A stretch of 64,000 bases of DNA from Bacilli bacterium (GCA_017619815.1 JAFZRR010000047.1:1-64000); one strand, 5' to 3'. Positions 20,546 to 28,549 are shown, counted from the stretch's first letter. Notes: generated from the sequence alone by a model not told the origin. A program made the numbers and translations.

Positions 20546-20893
20546 TTTTTCGAACCTCTTTTTATAATTCTTGGTCATTCTTGGTTTTCTACGTTTTACA
20601 ATTTCTATCATCACTTTATCTTCTTTATGGATTCGCAAACCAAATAATTCGTGATTTCCTAAATCTTTTCTTATTGAAAGCAAAGGCCTATTTTGCACAT
20701 ATGATTCTTTAACTCCTTTACTCGTTGGATATTTCAACCTTGTTCTGTGTCTTCCGTTTGATGAATCGAAAACAACAATATAGTATTTGTTCTTCCTTTT
20801 ATTTTTACGAAATAATAAAGAAGGATGGGAACCGCCTGTTGTAAAGATCGAATAAAATCTCCCTTTTAATAGTCTTAATTTCTTTTTTGGCAT
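20543..20893 (-). CDS. Small basic orphan protein (116 aa), unknown function
   Basis: Very basic protein rich in Lys and Arg. MPKKKLRLLKGRFYSIFTTGGSHPSLLF-like start, then KYYIVVFDSS, RLKYP, ESYVQNRPLLSIRKDLG, and a basic C-terminus KRRKPRMTKNYKKRFEK. The order of short beta strands (G-R-F-Y-S-I, H-P-S-L-L-F, Y-Y-I-V-V-F) is loosely like a PemK/SH3-type fold, which I only suggest. The charge points to nucleic acid binding. It is monocistronic, sits between a tRNA and another orphan gene, and has a poor ribosome binding site. Possible small accessory or mobile-element-derived gene. Confidence 0.6.
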   Translation of the reverse strand: MPKKKLRLLKGRFYSIFTTGGSHPSLLFRKNKRKNKYYIVVFDSSNGRHRTRLKYPTSKGVKESYVQNRPLLSIRKDLGNHELFGLRIHKEDKVMIEIVKRRKPRMTKNYKKRFEK

Positions 20894-21005
20894 AAAAAAA
20901 CTCCAATCTATATATTCCCCATGTGTATCTTGATGATTCGAATGAGAAATATATTAAACTGGACTAACTATGTTATTATACTAACATAAAAGAACATATT
21001 AAACT

Positions 21006-21269
21006 ATGGACGTAGATGAATTAAGTTTAGAAGAATTAAAAGATTTAGGCTGGGATGGAGATTTCTCTTCATTAGAAGCTTTTAAACGAAGATTAAAGTT
21101 TGCTTTAGCTTTGGGTTGGGATAGATATGAAATGTCTCTAGAAGAGTTTGAAGAGATTGAAGAAAATGGTGATGAACCATCCGAAGAGATAAGAAGAAAA
21201 CGCGCTGAAGAAAACGGATGGGACGAGGAAGAAATGGACCTCGAAGAATTCGAAGACTTATTTATGTAA
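21006..21269 (+). CDS. Small acidic protein with a repeated GWD...LEEFE motif
   Basis: 87 residues with an extreme excess of Glu and Asp. A motif occurs three times: DELSLEELKDLGWDGD near the start, GWDRYEMSLEEFEEIEENG in the middle, and GWDEEEMDLEEFEDLF at the end. No cysteine, no signal peptide. An extended -10 (TGT-TATTAT, 20971-20979) lies 26 bases upstream, with no clear Shine-Dalgarno sequence. A solid terminator follows, so it is a real monocistronic gene. Function unknown; a nucleic-acid-mimic or metal-binding role would fit the charge but is speculative. Confidence 0.65.
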   Translation: MDVDELSLEELKDLGWDGDFSSLEAFKRRLKFALALGWDRYEMSLEEFEEIEENGDEPSEEIRRKRAEENGWDEEEMDLEEFEDLFM

Positions 21270-21274
21270 AATAA

Positions 21275-21302
21275 AACCCGAGAATGAACTCGGGTTCTTT
21301 TA
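21275..21302. terminator. Bidirectional intrinsic terminator between the acidic protein gene and glnS
   Basis: CCCGAG / CTCGGG stem (21277-21282 and 21289-21294) extended by AA/TT, loop AATGAA, T run on the plus side and T-rich sequence on the minus side. Confidence 0.85.
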
Positions 21303-22952
21303 TTATTGTGGATTGAATGATGATTTTAATGGACAAGTTCTATTAAAGATTAAGTGTTCTTTGGTGGATTCTTTGTCTGTGCAGAAGTAACCGTTTCTAA
21401 TGAATTGGAATCTATCTAATGGTTTTGTATTAGCTAAAGAAGCTTCGACATAACCATATTCTTTAATCCAAGAATTTGGATTTAATCTTTCGATGAAATC
21501 TTTACCTTTGGTTTCTTCTGTTTCGTCCCACACTAATGGTTCATAGATATTGAATTGAGCTGGTAAGGCAGTAGTGGCTTCCACGTAGTGGATTGTGCCA
21601 TTTGGTTTTCTGCCTTCGAAACCGGAGCCAGATTTTGTTTCTGGATCATATGTGCAGTGGAGTTCGATAATGTTGCCGTTTTCATCTTTCTTCACGCTTT
21701 CGCATTTAATGAAGTAGGCGTGCATTAATCTCACTTCATCACCTAATGATAATCTCTTCCATTTACGGTTTGGTTTTTCTTCAATGAAGTCTTCTTGTTC
21801 AATATAGAGATATTTGCCAAAGGCAATTTGTCTTGTTCCTAAGGCTTCGTTTTCCATATTATTAGAAGCTTCGACATATTCGATTTGTCCTTCTGGATAA
21901 TTATCGATAACAACCTTTAATGGATGGATAACCGCCATTGGACGTGGAGCGATTAACTTTTGTTCTTCTCTTAAGAAGTAATCCAAGTTATCTGCATTAG
22001 TTGTGGAGTTAATACGTGATAAACCGGTATAGATAATAAAGTTTTTAATACTATCTGCGGTGAAACCTTTTCTCTTTAAACCAACTAATGTTGGCATACG
22101 TGGATCGTCATATCCTGTGACATAACCCCCTTCAACGAGTTGACGGAGATATCTCTTGGACATAACTGTATTTGTGATGTTAAGTCTTCCCCATTCATAT
22201 TGATGTGGAACGTGTTCCATTTCACATTTTTCAACGAACCAATCATATAAGATTCTGTGGTTATCATATTCTAATGAACACATAGAATGTGTCACGCCTT
22301 CAAAGGCGTCTTGTAATGGATGAGCGAAGTCATACATTGGATAGATACACCATTTGGTTCCTTGACGGTGGTGGGCAACATGTAAGATACGATACATGAC
22401 TGGGTCACGCATATTGATATTTGGGTGAGACATATCGATTTTTGCTCTTAATGTCTTTTCACCATTCGCGTACTTGCCTGCGCGCATTTCTTCAAATAAT
22501 TTGAGGTTTTCTTCGATACTTCTATTACGGCATGGAGATTCTTTACCTGGTTCGGTTAATGTACCACGATAAGCGGTCATTTCTTCTGGAGATAAATCAT
22601 CGACATAAGCTAAACCTTTCTTAATTAAGAGGATGGCTCTTTCATATGTCTTTTCGAAATAATCACTGCCGAAGAAAACGTTCTTTGGTTCATAACCCAA
22701 CCATTTTAAGTCTTCGATAATAGCATCAACGTATTCAGCACCTTCGTTAATTGGGTTAGTGTCATCAAATCTTAAATTGGTATAACCACCAAAGCATTTC
22801 GCAAGTTCAAAGTCATTGACGATTGCTCTAGCGTGGCCAATATGTAAATAAGCATTTGGTTCTGGAGGGAATCTGGTAACGATTTCCTTAACACGGCCTT
22901 CTTCAAGGTCTTTCTCCATAATGGTTTTAATAAAGTTATTAATCTCTTCCAT
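21303..22952 (-). CDS. glnS: Glutaminyl-tRNA synthetase
   Basis: 549 residues. Class I signature HIGH at 37-40 in RFPPEPNAYLHIGHAR, followed by NLRFDDTNP. The KMSKS counterpart is VMSKR in NITNTVMSKRYL. CSLEYDNHRILYDWF and RMPTLVGLKRKGFT are typical of GlnRS rather than bacterial GluRS. The C-terminal half has the two beta-barrel anticodon-binding domains. I chose the ATG at 22952, which has GAGGT about 9 bases upstream and matches the family start; an in-frame ATG at 23000 would add 16 residues. Direct charging of tRNA-Gln means GatCAB is not needed for glutamine. Confidence 0.96.
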   Translation of the reverse strand: MEEINNFIKTIMEKDLEEGRVKEIVTRFPPEPNAYLHIGHARAIVNDFELAKCFGGYTNLRFDDTNPINEGAEYVDAIIEDLKWLGYEPKNVFFGSDYFEKTYERAILLIKKGLAYVDDLSPEEMTAYRGTLTEPGKESPCRNRSIEENLKLFEEMRAGKYANGEKTLRAKIDMSHPNINMRDPVMYRILHVAHHRQGTKWCIYPMYDFAHPLQDAFEGVTHSMCSLEYDNHRILYDWFVEKCEMEHVPHQYEWGRLNITNTVMSKRYLRQLVEGGYVTGYDDPRMPTLVGLKRKGFTADSIKNFIIYTGLSRINSTTNADNLDYFLREEQKLIAPRPMAVIHPLKVVIDNYPEGQIEYVEASNNMENEALGTRQIAFGKYLYIEQEDFIEEKPNRKWKRLSLGDEVRLMHAYFIKCESVKKDENGNIIELHCTYDPETKSGSGFEGRKPNGTIHYVEATTALPAQFNIYEPLVWDETEETKGKDFIERLNPNSWIKEYGYVEASLANTKPLDRFQFIRNGYFCTDKESTKEHLIFNRTCPLKSSFNPQ

Positions 22953-23037
22953 AAAAGGTACCTCGGTGAATATTTTATAGAATACATTTTTATCATTCAA
23001 TAAAATGATTCAAAATGTACGAAAGCAAATAAATAAA

Positions 23038-23046
23038 TGCTATCAT
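23038..23046 (+). promoter_or_regulatory. Extended -10 of the hydrolase gene at 23056
   Basis: TGC followed by TATCAT ends 9 bases before the ATG. No Shine-Dalgarno sequence is present, so the 5' leader would be only about 2-4 bases. Confidence 0.4.
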
Positions 23047-23055
23047 ATTGCTGTT

Positions 23056-23970
23056 ATGGGAATTGTGACAAGTATCTTTAAAAAGAGAATGCTACATCGG
23101 TATGACAAAGATGGTTATACCCCTTATTTATCCAGCGATGATTTCGCTGGATTAAATAAAGAAACACACACCTTTATTAATTCATTAGGAGTAGAGATTT
23201 CTTATTTCTACTACTATTACGATAAATACAATCCAAACCTTATCATCTTGTTCTTACATGGATTAGGTCCTGGACATACTGCATATATTAGAGAAATTGA
23301 AACACTCGCCATGATGGGATATAAAGTTTTAACTTTAGACTACATGGGATGCGACTCGTCTAAGGGTGATAAATTGCCTTCTTTAAATGAGCCAACAAGA
23401 GATGTTGATGATCTACTTAGCTTATTGGAGATTAAAGAAGAAGTCGTTGTTATTGGTCATTCCTTAGGAGCGTATACCACACTCAATATCATGAACATTC
23501 GTGACGAACTAAAGAAAGCGGTAGTGATATCTGGATTTCCAAGACCAGATATAGTTCTTAATGCTTTATTAGGCACCAAAATTTTTTCCGGTTCTATTGC
23601 GAGATATGAGAAAAAGATTGAACCAAAGTATTTTCCAATCGATAACTATGAATATGTGAAAAACACCAAAGATAAGCTCATGTTCATCCATAGCAAAGAT
23701 GATCCAGTGGTGAATTATGCCGCAGCGATGAAACCAGTGTTTGAGGCAAATAATCCAAACATCCAAGTTGTCACTGTGGATGGAAGAGGGCATAACCCAA
23801 ACTACTCAGATGAAGCCGCAAAAATGGTCACTGAAGTTTTTGCAAAATATTACAAATTAAAGAAAGATGAAGATAAGAAAAAACTCATGGAAAATCTTGA
23901 TCCTTGGAAAATAACAGAACAAGATCCTGAGGTATTTAGAAAGATAAAAGAATTTATTGAAGAGTCCTGA
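23056..23970 (+). CDS. Alpha/beta hydrolase, unknown substrate
   Basis: 304 residues from the ATG at 23056. Seen: LFLHGLGPGHTAYIREIETLA (oxyanion), LTLDYMGCDSS, nucleophile elbow VIGHSLGAYTT (GHSLG), acid loop FIHSKDDPVVNY, and His in VDGRGHNPNYSDEA. No signal peptide. An upstream in-frame ATG at 23005 would add 17 residues but would place the start before the likely -10 box TGC-TATCAT (23041-23046), so I prefer 23056. The gene diverges from glnS. It ends in TGA, which confirms TGA as a stop codon in this genome. Confidence 0.83.
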   Translation: MGIVTSIFKKRMLHRYDKDGYTPYLSSDDFAGLNKETHTFINSLGVEISYFYYYYDKYNPNLIILFLHGLGPGHTAYIREIETLAMMGYKVLTLDYMGCDSSKGDKLPSLNEPTRDVDDLLSLLEIKEEVVVIGHSLGAYTTLNIMNIRDELKKAVVISGFPRPDIVLNALLGTKIFSGSIARYEKKIEPKYFPIDNYEYVKNTKDKLMFIHSKDDPVVNYAAAMKPVFEANNPNIQVVTVDGRGHNPNYSDEAAKMVTEVFAKYYKLKKDEDKKKLMENLDPWKITEQDPEVFRKIKEFIEES

Positions 23971-23990
23971 TAAAAAAGGACTTTTCTTTT
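23963..23990 (+). terminator. Intrinsic terminator overlapping the hydrolase stop codon
   Basis: AGTCCT / AGGACT with loop GATAAAAA, then TTTTCTTTT. The TGA stop lies partly in the loop. Confidence 0.75.
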
Positions 23991-24045
23991 TATAAACAAA
24001 GTGTAGAATATAGTTAAATCATACTAAAAAGGTAGGAAATAAAAT

Positions 24046-24972
24046 ATGTTAGTCAAAAACTTAATTGAATTAGTCGGCAACACTCCACTTATGGAATTAG
24101 CCAAGGTTGAAGAAAAATACGCATTAAAAGGCAAAATCTTCGCAAAAATCGAATATTTTAACCCAGCAGGCTCTGTTAAAGACCGTATCGCAATGCAAAT
24201 GATTCTTGATGCAGAAGCAGAAGGAAAACTCAAAAAAGGCGCGACAATTATTGAACCAACAAGCGGTAATACAGGTATTGGTTTATCCGCAATTGGTGTG
24301 GCAAGAGGATATAGAGTTATCATCGTTATGCCTGAATCAATGTCTTTAGAAAGAAGAAAATTAGTTCAAGCGTATGGCGCGGAATTAGTCCTTACTGAAG
24401 CGGCTTTAGGTATGAAAGGCGCCATCGCAAAAGCTAATGAATTATTGAATGAAATTGAAGGTTCAGTTATTCTTGGCCAATTCGATAATCCTAGCAATCC
24501 AAAAGTTCACTATTTAACAACTGGTCCAGAAATTTATAAAGATCTTAATGGTAAGGTTGATGCCTTTGTATCTGGCGTTGGAACTGGTGGCACAATCAGT
24601 GGTGTTGGTAAATATCTCAAAGAACAAAATAAGGACGTTAAAGTTATCGCAGTTGAACCAGATGCTTCTGCAGTTTTATCCGGGGAAAAACCTGGTCCAC
24701 ATATGATTCAAGGTATTGGCGCAGGCTTTATTCCAAATACACTCAACACCAAAATATATGATGAAATTATTAGAGTTCCAAATGAACAAGCTTTAGAATT
24801 TGGCAAAATGATTTCACGTACAGAAGGTATCTTGGTCGGTATTTCTTCTGGTGCTGCTTTATTTGCAGGTGTTCAATTAGCACAAAGAAAAGAATTCGAA
24901 GGCAAAAATATTGTTGTCTTATTGCCAGACAATGGTGATAGATACTTAACTACAAAATTATTTGAGGAATAA
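24046..24972 (+). CDS. cysK: Cysteine synthase (O-acetylserine sulfhydrylase)
   Basis: 308 residues, fold type II PLP enzyme. PLP-binding Lys45 in NPAGSVKDRIA, substrate loop TSGNTG (72-77), and phosphate-binding GVGTGGTISGVG. It makes cysteine from O-acetylserine and sulfide. An AAGGTAGGA ribosome binding site precedes the ATG. The Rrf2-type regulator follows after 2 bases, an arrangement matching the CysK-CymR partnership of Firmicutes, in which CysK acts as a sensor subunit for the regulator. Confidence 0.95.
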   Translation: MLVKNLIELVGNTPLMELAKVEEKYALKGKIFAKIEYFNPAGSVKDRIAMQMILDAEAEGKLKKGATIIEPTSGNTGIGLSAIGVARGYRVIIVMPESMSLERRKLVQAYGAELVLTEAALGMKGAIAKANELLNEIEGSVILGQFDNPSNPKVHYLTTGPEIYKDLNGKVDAFVSGVGTGGTISGVGKYLKEQNKDVKVIAVEPDASAVLSGEKPGPHMIQGIGAGFIPNTLNTKIYDEIIRVPNEQALEFGKMISRTEGILVGISSGAALFAGVQLAQRKEFEGKNIVVLLPDNGDRYLTTKLFEE

Positions 24973-24974
24973 CC

Positions 24975-25409
24975 ATGAAGATTTCTACAAGAGGTAGATA
25001 CGGTTTAAGAATGATGATTGATATCGCCGAACATTTCGACGATGGGCCAATCTCTTTGGAAGCTATTGCGGAAAGACAAGGCATCTCTTTTAAGTATGCT
25101 GAGTCAATTATGAGATCACTTGTTAAAGCGAATCTTGTAAAGAGCAGTAGAGGCAAAACCGGTGGTTATTGCTTAAGCAAAAAAACAAACAAATATACTT
25201 TAGAAGAAATATTAACTGCAACGGAAGGCGACCTCTATCCTATCGATTGTCTTTCCTGCACTAAACCCGTTTGCCCAAAGCAAGATAAGTGTAAAGCTAG
25301 AAAGATGTGGGCGGACTATTACCGCATCATAAAAGACTATTTTTCTAGTATTTCACTATCTTCTTTGGTGGGCAATTCATCTTTCTATGAAGATGGACTC
25401 GGTATTTAG
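24975..25409 (+). CDS. Rrf2-family transcriptional regulator (CymR/IscR-like) with a Cys cluster
   Basis: 144 residues. Winged helix-turn-helix MKISTRGRYGLRMMIDIAEH-...-ISLEAIAERQGISFKYAESIM and wing SSRGKTGGYCL, typical of Rrf2. Cysteines are at 66, 92, 95, 100 and 106; the last four lie where IscR carries its [2Fe-2S] ligands (92, 98, 104). The genomic link to cysK points to CymR-like control of cysteine metabolism, whereas the Cys cluster points to Fe-S or redox sensing. Both are family-based inferences. Confidence 0.9.
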   Translation: MKISTRGRYGLRMMIDIAEHFDDGPISLEAIAERQGISFKYAESIMRSLVKANLVKSSRGKTGGYCLSKKTNKYTLEEILTATEGDLYPIDCLSCTKPVCPKQDKCKARKMWADYYRIIKDYFSSISLSSLVGNSSFYEDGLGI

Positions 25410-25411
25410 TG

Positions 25412-25417
25412 TATTAT
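25412..25417 (+). promoter_or_regulatory. -10 box of the DUF2974 gene (leaderless layout)
   Basis: TATTAT ends 7 bases before the ATG at 25425, with no Shine-Dalgarno sequence. It lies directly behind the stop codon of the Rrf2 gene. Confidence 0.5.
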
Positions 25418-25424
25418 AGTTAAT

Positions 25425-26564
25425 ATGAACATAATCACTTACGTAAGAACATTTGGACATAAATCATTCAGCGAATTGCCATTCAATAATGTGGATGGTC
25501 TTATTTTGTCACAAATGAGTTATATTAATTTCCATTTAATCTCGGCGGAATCAGGATTTATTAAGTTTAAATCACTAAAGAACCATCCAATGCTAAACAA
25601 CAAAGATTTGTACTTTGGAAGTGTTGACGCAAAGGACAATGAAAAGATATTTAAACTCTTAATTAAGTCTCGTCGTTATAGAAACATACAGTTTGGATAT
25701 CCAAAAGCAGACTTTGATGAGAAAACTCATAAACAGTTTTACGCTGTGACATTTTTGATGCCTCACAACATTGGTTTTATTTCTTTCCGTGGAACAGATA
25801 TAACGATGGTGGGGTGGAGAGAAGACTTTTATATTGCCTACCGCGATACCATTCCTGGACAAGAAGATGCAGTGGAATATGTAAAAACGGTCACAAAATT
25901 ATTCCAAGGCAATTTCTATGTTGGTGGACATAGTAAAGGTGGCAATTTATCCATCTATGCTTGCTTAAATATGTATAAGAAATTATGTCCAAGACTTATT
26001 AAAGTTTTCTCATATGATGGTCCTGGATTTAAGACTTCAATTAGAGAACACTCACATTACGAATTAATTAAACCTAAAGTTGTGAAATTCTTAACTTCAA
26101 ACGATATGATTGGCGTTATTTATAACAACGTTGAAAATGCAAAAGTTGTTTATTCTAATGGTATCCTTTTAGGTGGTCACGATCCATTTAGATGGATGGT
26201 TGATTTTAGCAAAATAGACTTTGTCTACGCGAAAGATAGAAGCTTCATGTCAAAGAAATATGAAGAAGCTTTAATGGCGTGGCTAAACACTGTTGATGAA
26301 GAAGATAAAAGACTTGCGGTGCATGTCATTTTTGAGATGCTCGGTGATTCTAAAAACGTCTATGACTTATTGCTTAAAAGTGGACGTTTAATCATAAACG
26401 GTAAAAAGACTTGGGATGAATATACACCACAACAAAGAATGAAAGCTCGAGAAACGTTTAAGATTCTCGGTAAATATTTCCTATCTGCGTACTCTCCAAA
26501 GAGATTTTTGATTGAGAAATTTGCTCCTAAAAAAGAAGTGGACGAACCTAAGAAACTAACCTAA
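25425..26564 (+). CDS. Mbeg1-like (DUF2974) lipase-fold protein
   Basis: 379 residues. The DUF2974 hallmarks are visible: ELPFNNVDGLILSQMSYINF near the N-terminus, FISFRGTDITMVGWREDFYIAY, the nucleophile elbow VGGHSKGGNLSIYAC (Ser in GHSKGGN, about residue 168) and YDGPGF with the Asp region. It is a predicted cytosolic alpha/beta hydrolase of unknown substrate, common in gut Firmicutes. No signal peptide or membrane segment. Expressed from its own leaderless-type promoter. Confidence 0.88.
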   Translation: MNIITYVRTFGHKSFSELPFNNVDGLILSQMSYINFHLISAESGFIKFKSLKNHPMLNNKDLYFGSVDAKDNEKIFKLLIKSRRYRNIQFGYPKADFDEKTHKQFYAVTFLMPHNIGFISFRGTDITMVGWREDFYIAYRDTIPGQEDAVEYVKTVTKLFQGNFYVGGHSKGGNLSIYACLNMYKKLCPRLIKVFSYDGPGFKTSIREHSHYELIKPKVVKFLTSNDMIGVIYNNVENAKVVYSNGILLGGHDPFRWMVDFSKIDFVYAKDRSFMSKKYEEALMAWLNTVDEEDKRLAVHVIFEMLGDSKNVYDLLLKSGRLIINGKKTWDEYTPQQRMKARETFKILGKYFLSAYSPKRFLIEKFAPKKEVDEPKKLT

Positions 26565-26568
26565 TTAA

Positions 26569-26589
26569 CTATTTTGACTTACAAAATAG
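26569..26589. repeat. Perfect inverted repeat over the carD promoter (operator candidate)
   Basis: CTATTTTG (26569-26576) and CAAAATAG (26582-26589) separated by ACTTA. It has no T run after it, so it is not a terminator, and it overlaps the proposed -35 box TTACAA. Confidence 0.5.
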
Positions 26590-26607
26590 GCAAAAAAATG
26601 AGATAAT
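26579..26607 (+). promoter_or_regulatory. Promoter of the CarD-like gene (near-leaderless)
   Basis: TTACAA (26579-26584), 17-base spacer, and GATAAT (26602-26607) preceded by TGA as an extended -10. It ends 8 bases before the ATG at 26616, with no Shine-Dalgarno sequence. Confidence 0.5.
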
Positions 26608-26615
26608 GTTTGTGT

Positions 26616-27098
26616 ATGAACGATTATAAAATTGGGCAACAAGTCATACACTGCAGAGATGGTTTGGCCGTAGTTGTTGGAAGCACCAACATGGCGGACA
26701 AAGATTATTACATCGTCAAAACCGTTCGTGGAAGCGGTGAAAATATTTATGTACCTGTTGATCGCGCAGACCAAATCATTCGTTTTTTGATGTCGTCTGA
26801 AGAAGCCGATAAACTTATCGCATACATTAAAACCATTCCTTTGGAATTTAATCCAAATACCAAACAAAGAAGAGACGCTATTAAAAAACGACTCCTATCT
26901 GGAGACGTTAAGGATAGTGCATATTTATTTAAACAATTATTCTTCTTTAAGGCTCAAAACGATGGCTCAATTAAGTTTGGCGCTTTAGATATCGATATGT
27001 TATCTTTCGCAAGCAATAACTTATTAGATGAATTTGCGATTTCTTATAATAAGAATCGTGATGAGATTGAAGAGTTTGTCTTTGCTAAACTTAAATAA
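26616..27098 (+). CDS. CarD/CdnL-like transcriptional regulator
   Basis: 160 residues. N-terminal tudor-like domain KIGQQVIHCRDGLAVVVGSTNM-...-YYIVKTVRGSGENIYVPVDRADQIIRFLMSSEEA, the CarD/TRCF RNA-polymerase-interacting fold, followed by an all-helical C-terminal domain (about 70-160). CarD-type factors bind the RNAP beta subunit and stabilise open complexes, commonly at rRNA and stress promoters. The ATG at 26616 is preferred over a GTG at 26610. It ends convergently with the HAD phosphatase gene, overlapping by 8 bases. Confidence 0.88.
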   Translation: MNDYKIGQQVIHCRDGLAVVVGSTNMADKDYYIVKTVRGSGENIYVPVDRADQIIRFLMSSEEADKLIAYIKTIPLEFNPNTKQRRDAIKKRLLSGDVKDSAYLFKQLFFFKAQNDGSIKFGALDIDMLSFASNNLLDEFAISYNKNRDEIEEFVFAKLK

Positions 27099-27747
27099 CT
27101 TTTCTTATATAGTTCAATAACTCTTCTGGAGTATCTACGAGGTTCGTGCAAATACACGAATTTTTTATTTCTTCCTTGGTGCGATAACCATATGTTACTA
27201 AAACATAATCAACATCACCGTTTTGCGCTGTTTCTTCATCGACATTTGTATCACCGATATAAAGAATTTCATCTTTAGAAACTTTGTAATGTTTTCTGAT
27301 ATTGTTGATCATATCTGGATGAGGTTTTTTATGAACACCGAAGGCATCGCCTTGGATATAGTCAAATTGTTCTGGATAGTGGATATCTAAAAGTTCTTTA
27401 GCAACATCAATAATCTTATTTGTGGCCACAGTGACGATAAATCCTTCATTACGTAGGGTTTTAACAACATCAAGCATGCCTCCGTATGCACAAGTATGAA
27501 CGTTGTAGTTTCTTCCATAATATTCTTTGAATATTTCTAATGCTTGTCTATACATCTCATTGTCTAAACCACCAGGAATAGATCTTTCCATTAACTTAGC
27601 AACACCGTTTCCGATATCTTTTCTCACTTGTTCCAAAGAACGTAATGGGAAATTAAATTGTGATAAAGAAAAATTGACCGCGGTTTGTAAATCCTTAAGC
27701 GTGTCTAAAAGAGTGCCATCTAAATCGAATATAATTACTTTTTTCAT
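27091..27747 (-). CDS. HAD-superfamily phosphatase, phosphoglycolate phosphatase-like
   Basis: 218 residues. Motif I is IIFDLDGTLLDT (Asp8, Asp10), motif II VATNK, motif III HKKPHPD, motif IV YIGDTNVDEETA. The helical cap between motifs I and II (about 16-90) places it in subclass I with Gph/PpaX. It hydrolyses small phosphoesters in the cytosol. I start at 27747, where the ATG lies one base after the stop of the sirtuin gene, so translation is probably coupled. A longer frame from 27765 overlaps that gene and lacks family support. Confidence 0.9.
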   Translation of the reverse strand: MKKVIIFDLDGTLLDTLKDLQTAVNFSLSQFNFPLRSLEQVRKDIGNGVAKLMERSIPGGLDNEMYRQALEIFKEYYGRNYNVHTCAYGGMLDVVKTLRNEGFIVTVATNKIIDVAKELLDIHYPEQFDYIQGDAFGVHKKPHPDMINNIRKHYKVSKDEILYIGDTNVDEETAQNGDVDYVLVTYGYRTKEEIKNSCICTNLVDTPEELLNYIRKVI

Positions 27748-27748
27748 A

Positions 27749-28474
27749 CTATTTGATGTTATCAATTACTTTAATGATGTCTTCATTGAAGACTAAGTCA
27801 CACATATTGTCATAATTGGTTTCTTGTTTATTGATGACAATAAGGTTTTTGCCACGGAAATATCTAATGAATCCCGCAGCTGGATAAACGGTTAGTGATG
27901 TACCCATGATAATGAGTGTTTCGCATGTCATGATTGCGGATATGGATAAGTGAATAGTGTTTTCATCAAGTTGTTCTTCATATAAAACAACATCAGGTTT
28001 CACTAAACCCTTACATTTATCGCATAGTGGAACATCTTTCGCGTTCAAAACATATTGAAGGCCAAATAATCTTCCACATCTTTCACAATAGTTTCTATGA
28101 ATGGAACCATGAAGTTCATATACTTTCGTGGATCCTGCGGCTTGATGCAAACCATCAATGTTTTGAGTGACAACTATGACGTTTTTACCTTTTTTCTCTA
28201 AATCAGCGAAGTATTTATGCGCTGCATTTGGCTTGGCGTTTGGATAACACATCTTCTCTTTATAGAATTCATAGAACATATCCGGATGTTCCATAAAGAA
28301 AGAATGTGAAATGATTTCTTCGGGACGATAATTAACTTTGGCTTTTTGGTTATAAATTCCATCTGCGCTACGGAAATCTGGAATACCACTAGGTGTGGAT
28401 ATGCCAGCGCCTGTAAAAACGACGATGGAGTTAGATTCATTAATTATTTCTTTTAGTACTTCGTATTTATTCAT
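27749..28474 (-). CDS. NAD-dependent protein deacylase, sirtuin (SIR2 family)
   Basis: 241 residues from the ATG at 28474. Seen: VFTGAGISTPSGIPDFRSADG (NAD loop), TQNIDGLHQAAG with catalytic His in ELHGSIHRNYC, a four-Cys zinc site (CERCGRLF and CDKCKGLVKP), and GTSLTVYPAAG. It removes acyl groups from lysines using NAD. The ATG at 28474 is chosen because a CATAAT -10 box ends 6 bases before it; an in-frame ATG at 28498 lies upstream of that box. Operon with the HAD phosphatase, which could recycle a phosphorylated product, but no direct link is known. Confidence 0.93.
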   Translation of the reverse strand: MNKYEVLKEIINESNSIVVFTGAGISTPSGIPDFRSADGIYNQKAKVNYRPEEIISHSFFMEHPDMFYEFYKEKMCYPNAKPNAAHKYFADLEKKGKNVIVVTQNIDGLHQAAGSTKVYELHGSIHRNYCERCGRLFGLQYVLNAKDVPLCDKCKGLVKPDVVLYEEQLDENTIHLSISAIMTCETLIIMGTSLTVYPAAGFIRYFRGKNLIVINKQETNYDNMCDLVFNEDIIKVIDNIK

Positions 28475-28480
28475 AAAAAT

Positions 28481-28486
28481 ATTATG
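28481..28486 (-). promoter_or_regulatory. -10 box of the sirtuin-HAD operon (leaderless layout)
   Basis: CATAAT on the minus strand ends exactly 6 bases before the ATG at 28474. No Shine-Dalgarno sequence. Confidence 0.55.
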
Positions 28487-28513
28487 TCTCTTTTCCACTT
28501 AAATCTCCATATT

Positions 28514-28529
28514 AAAGATATATATCTTT
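28514..28529. repeat. 16-bp perfect palindrome between the sirtuin and O-antigen-ligase genes
   Basis: AAAGATATATATCTTT is its own reverse complement. It lies about 27 bases upstream of the sirtuin -10 box on the minus strand, near where a regulator would sit. It may also be chance AT-rich sequence. Confidence 0.35.
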
Positions 28530-28549
28530 CTTTTTCGGTAGTATTTTTC

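Noticed and set aside
20442..20893. Integrated element with attachment site at tRNA-Ala
   Set aside because: I found no direct repeat of the tRNA 3' end downstream and no integrase or other mobile gene.
23968..23970. UGA recoded to tryptophan, as in mycoplasmas
   Set aside because: TGA ends the hydrolase gene at the expected family length, within a terminator hairpin, and Trp positions in conserved proteins use TGG.
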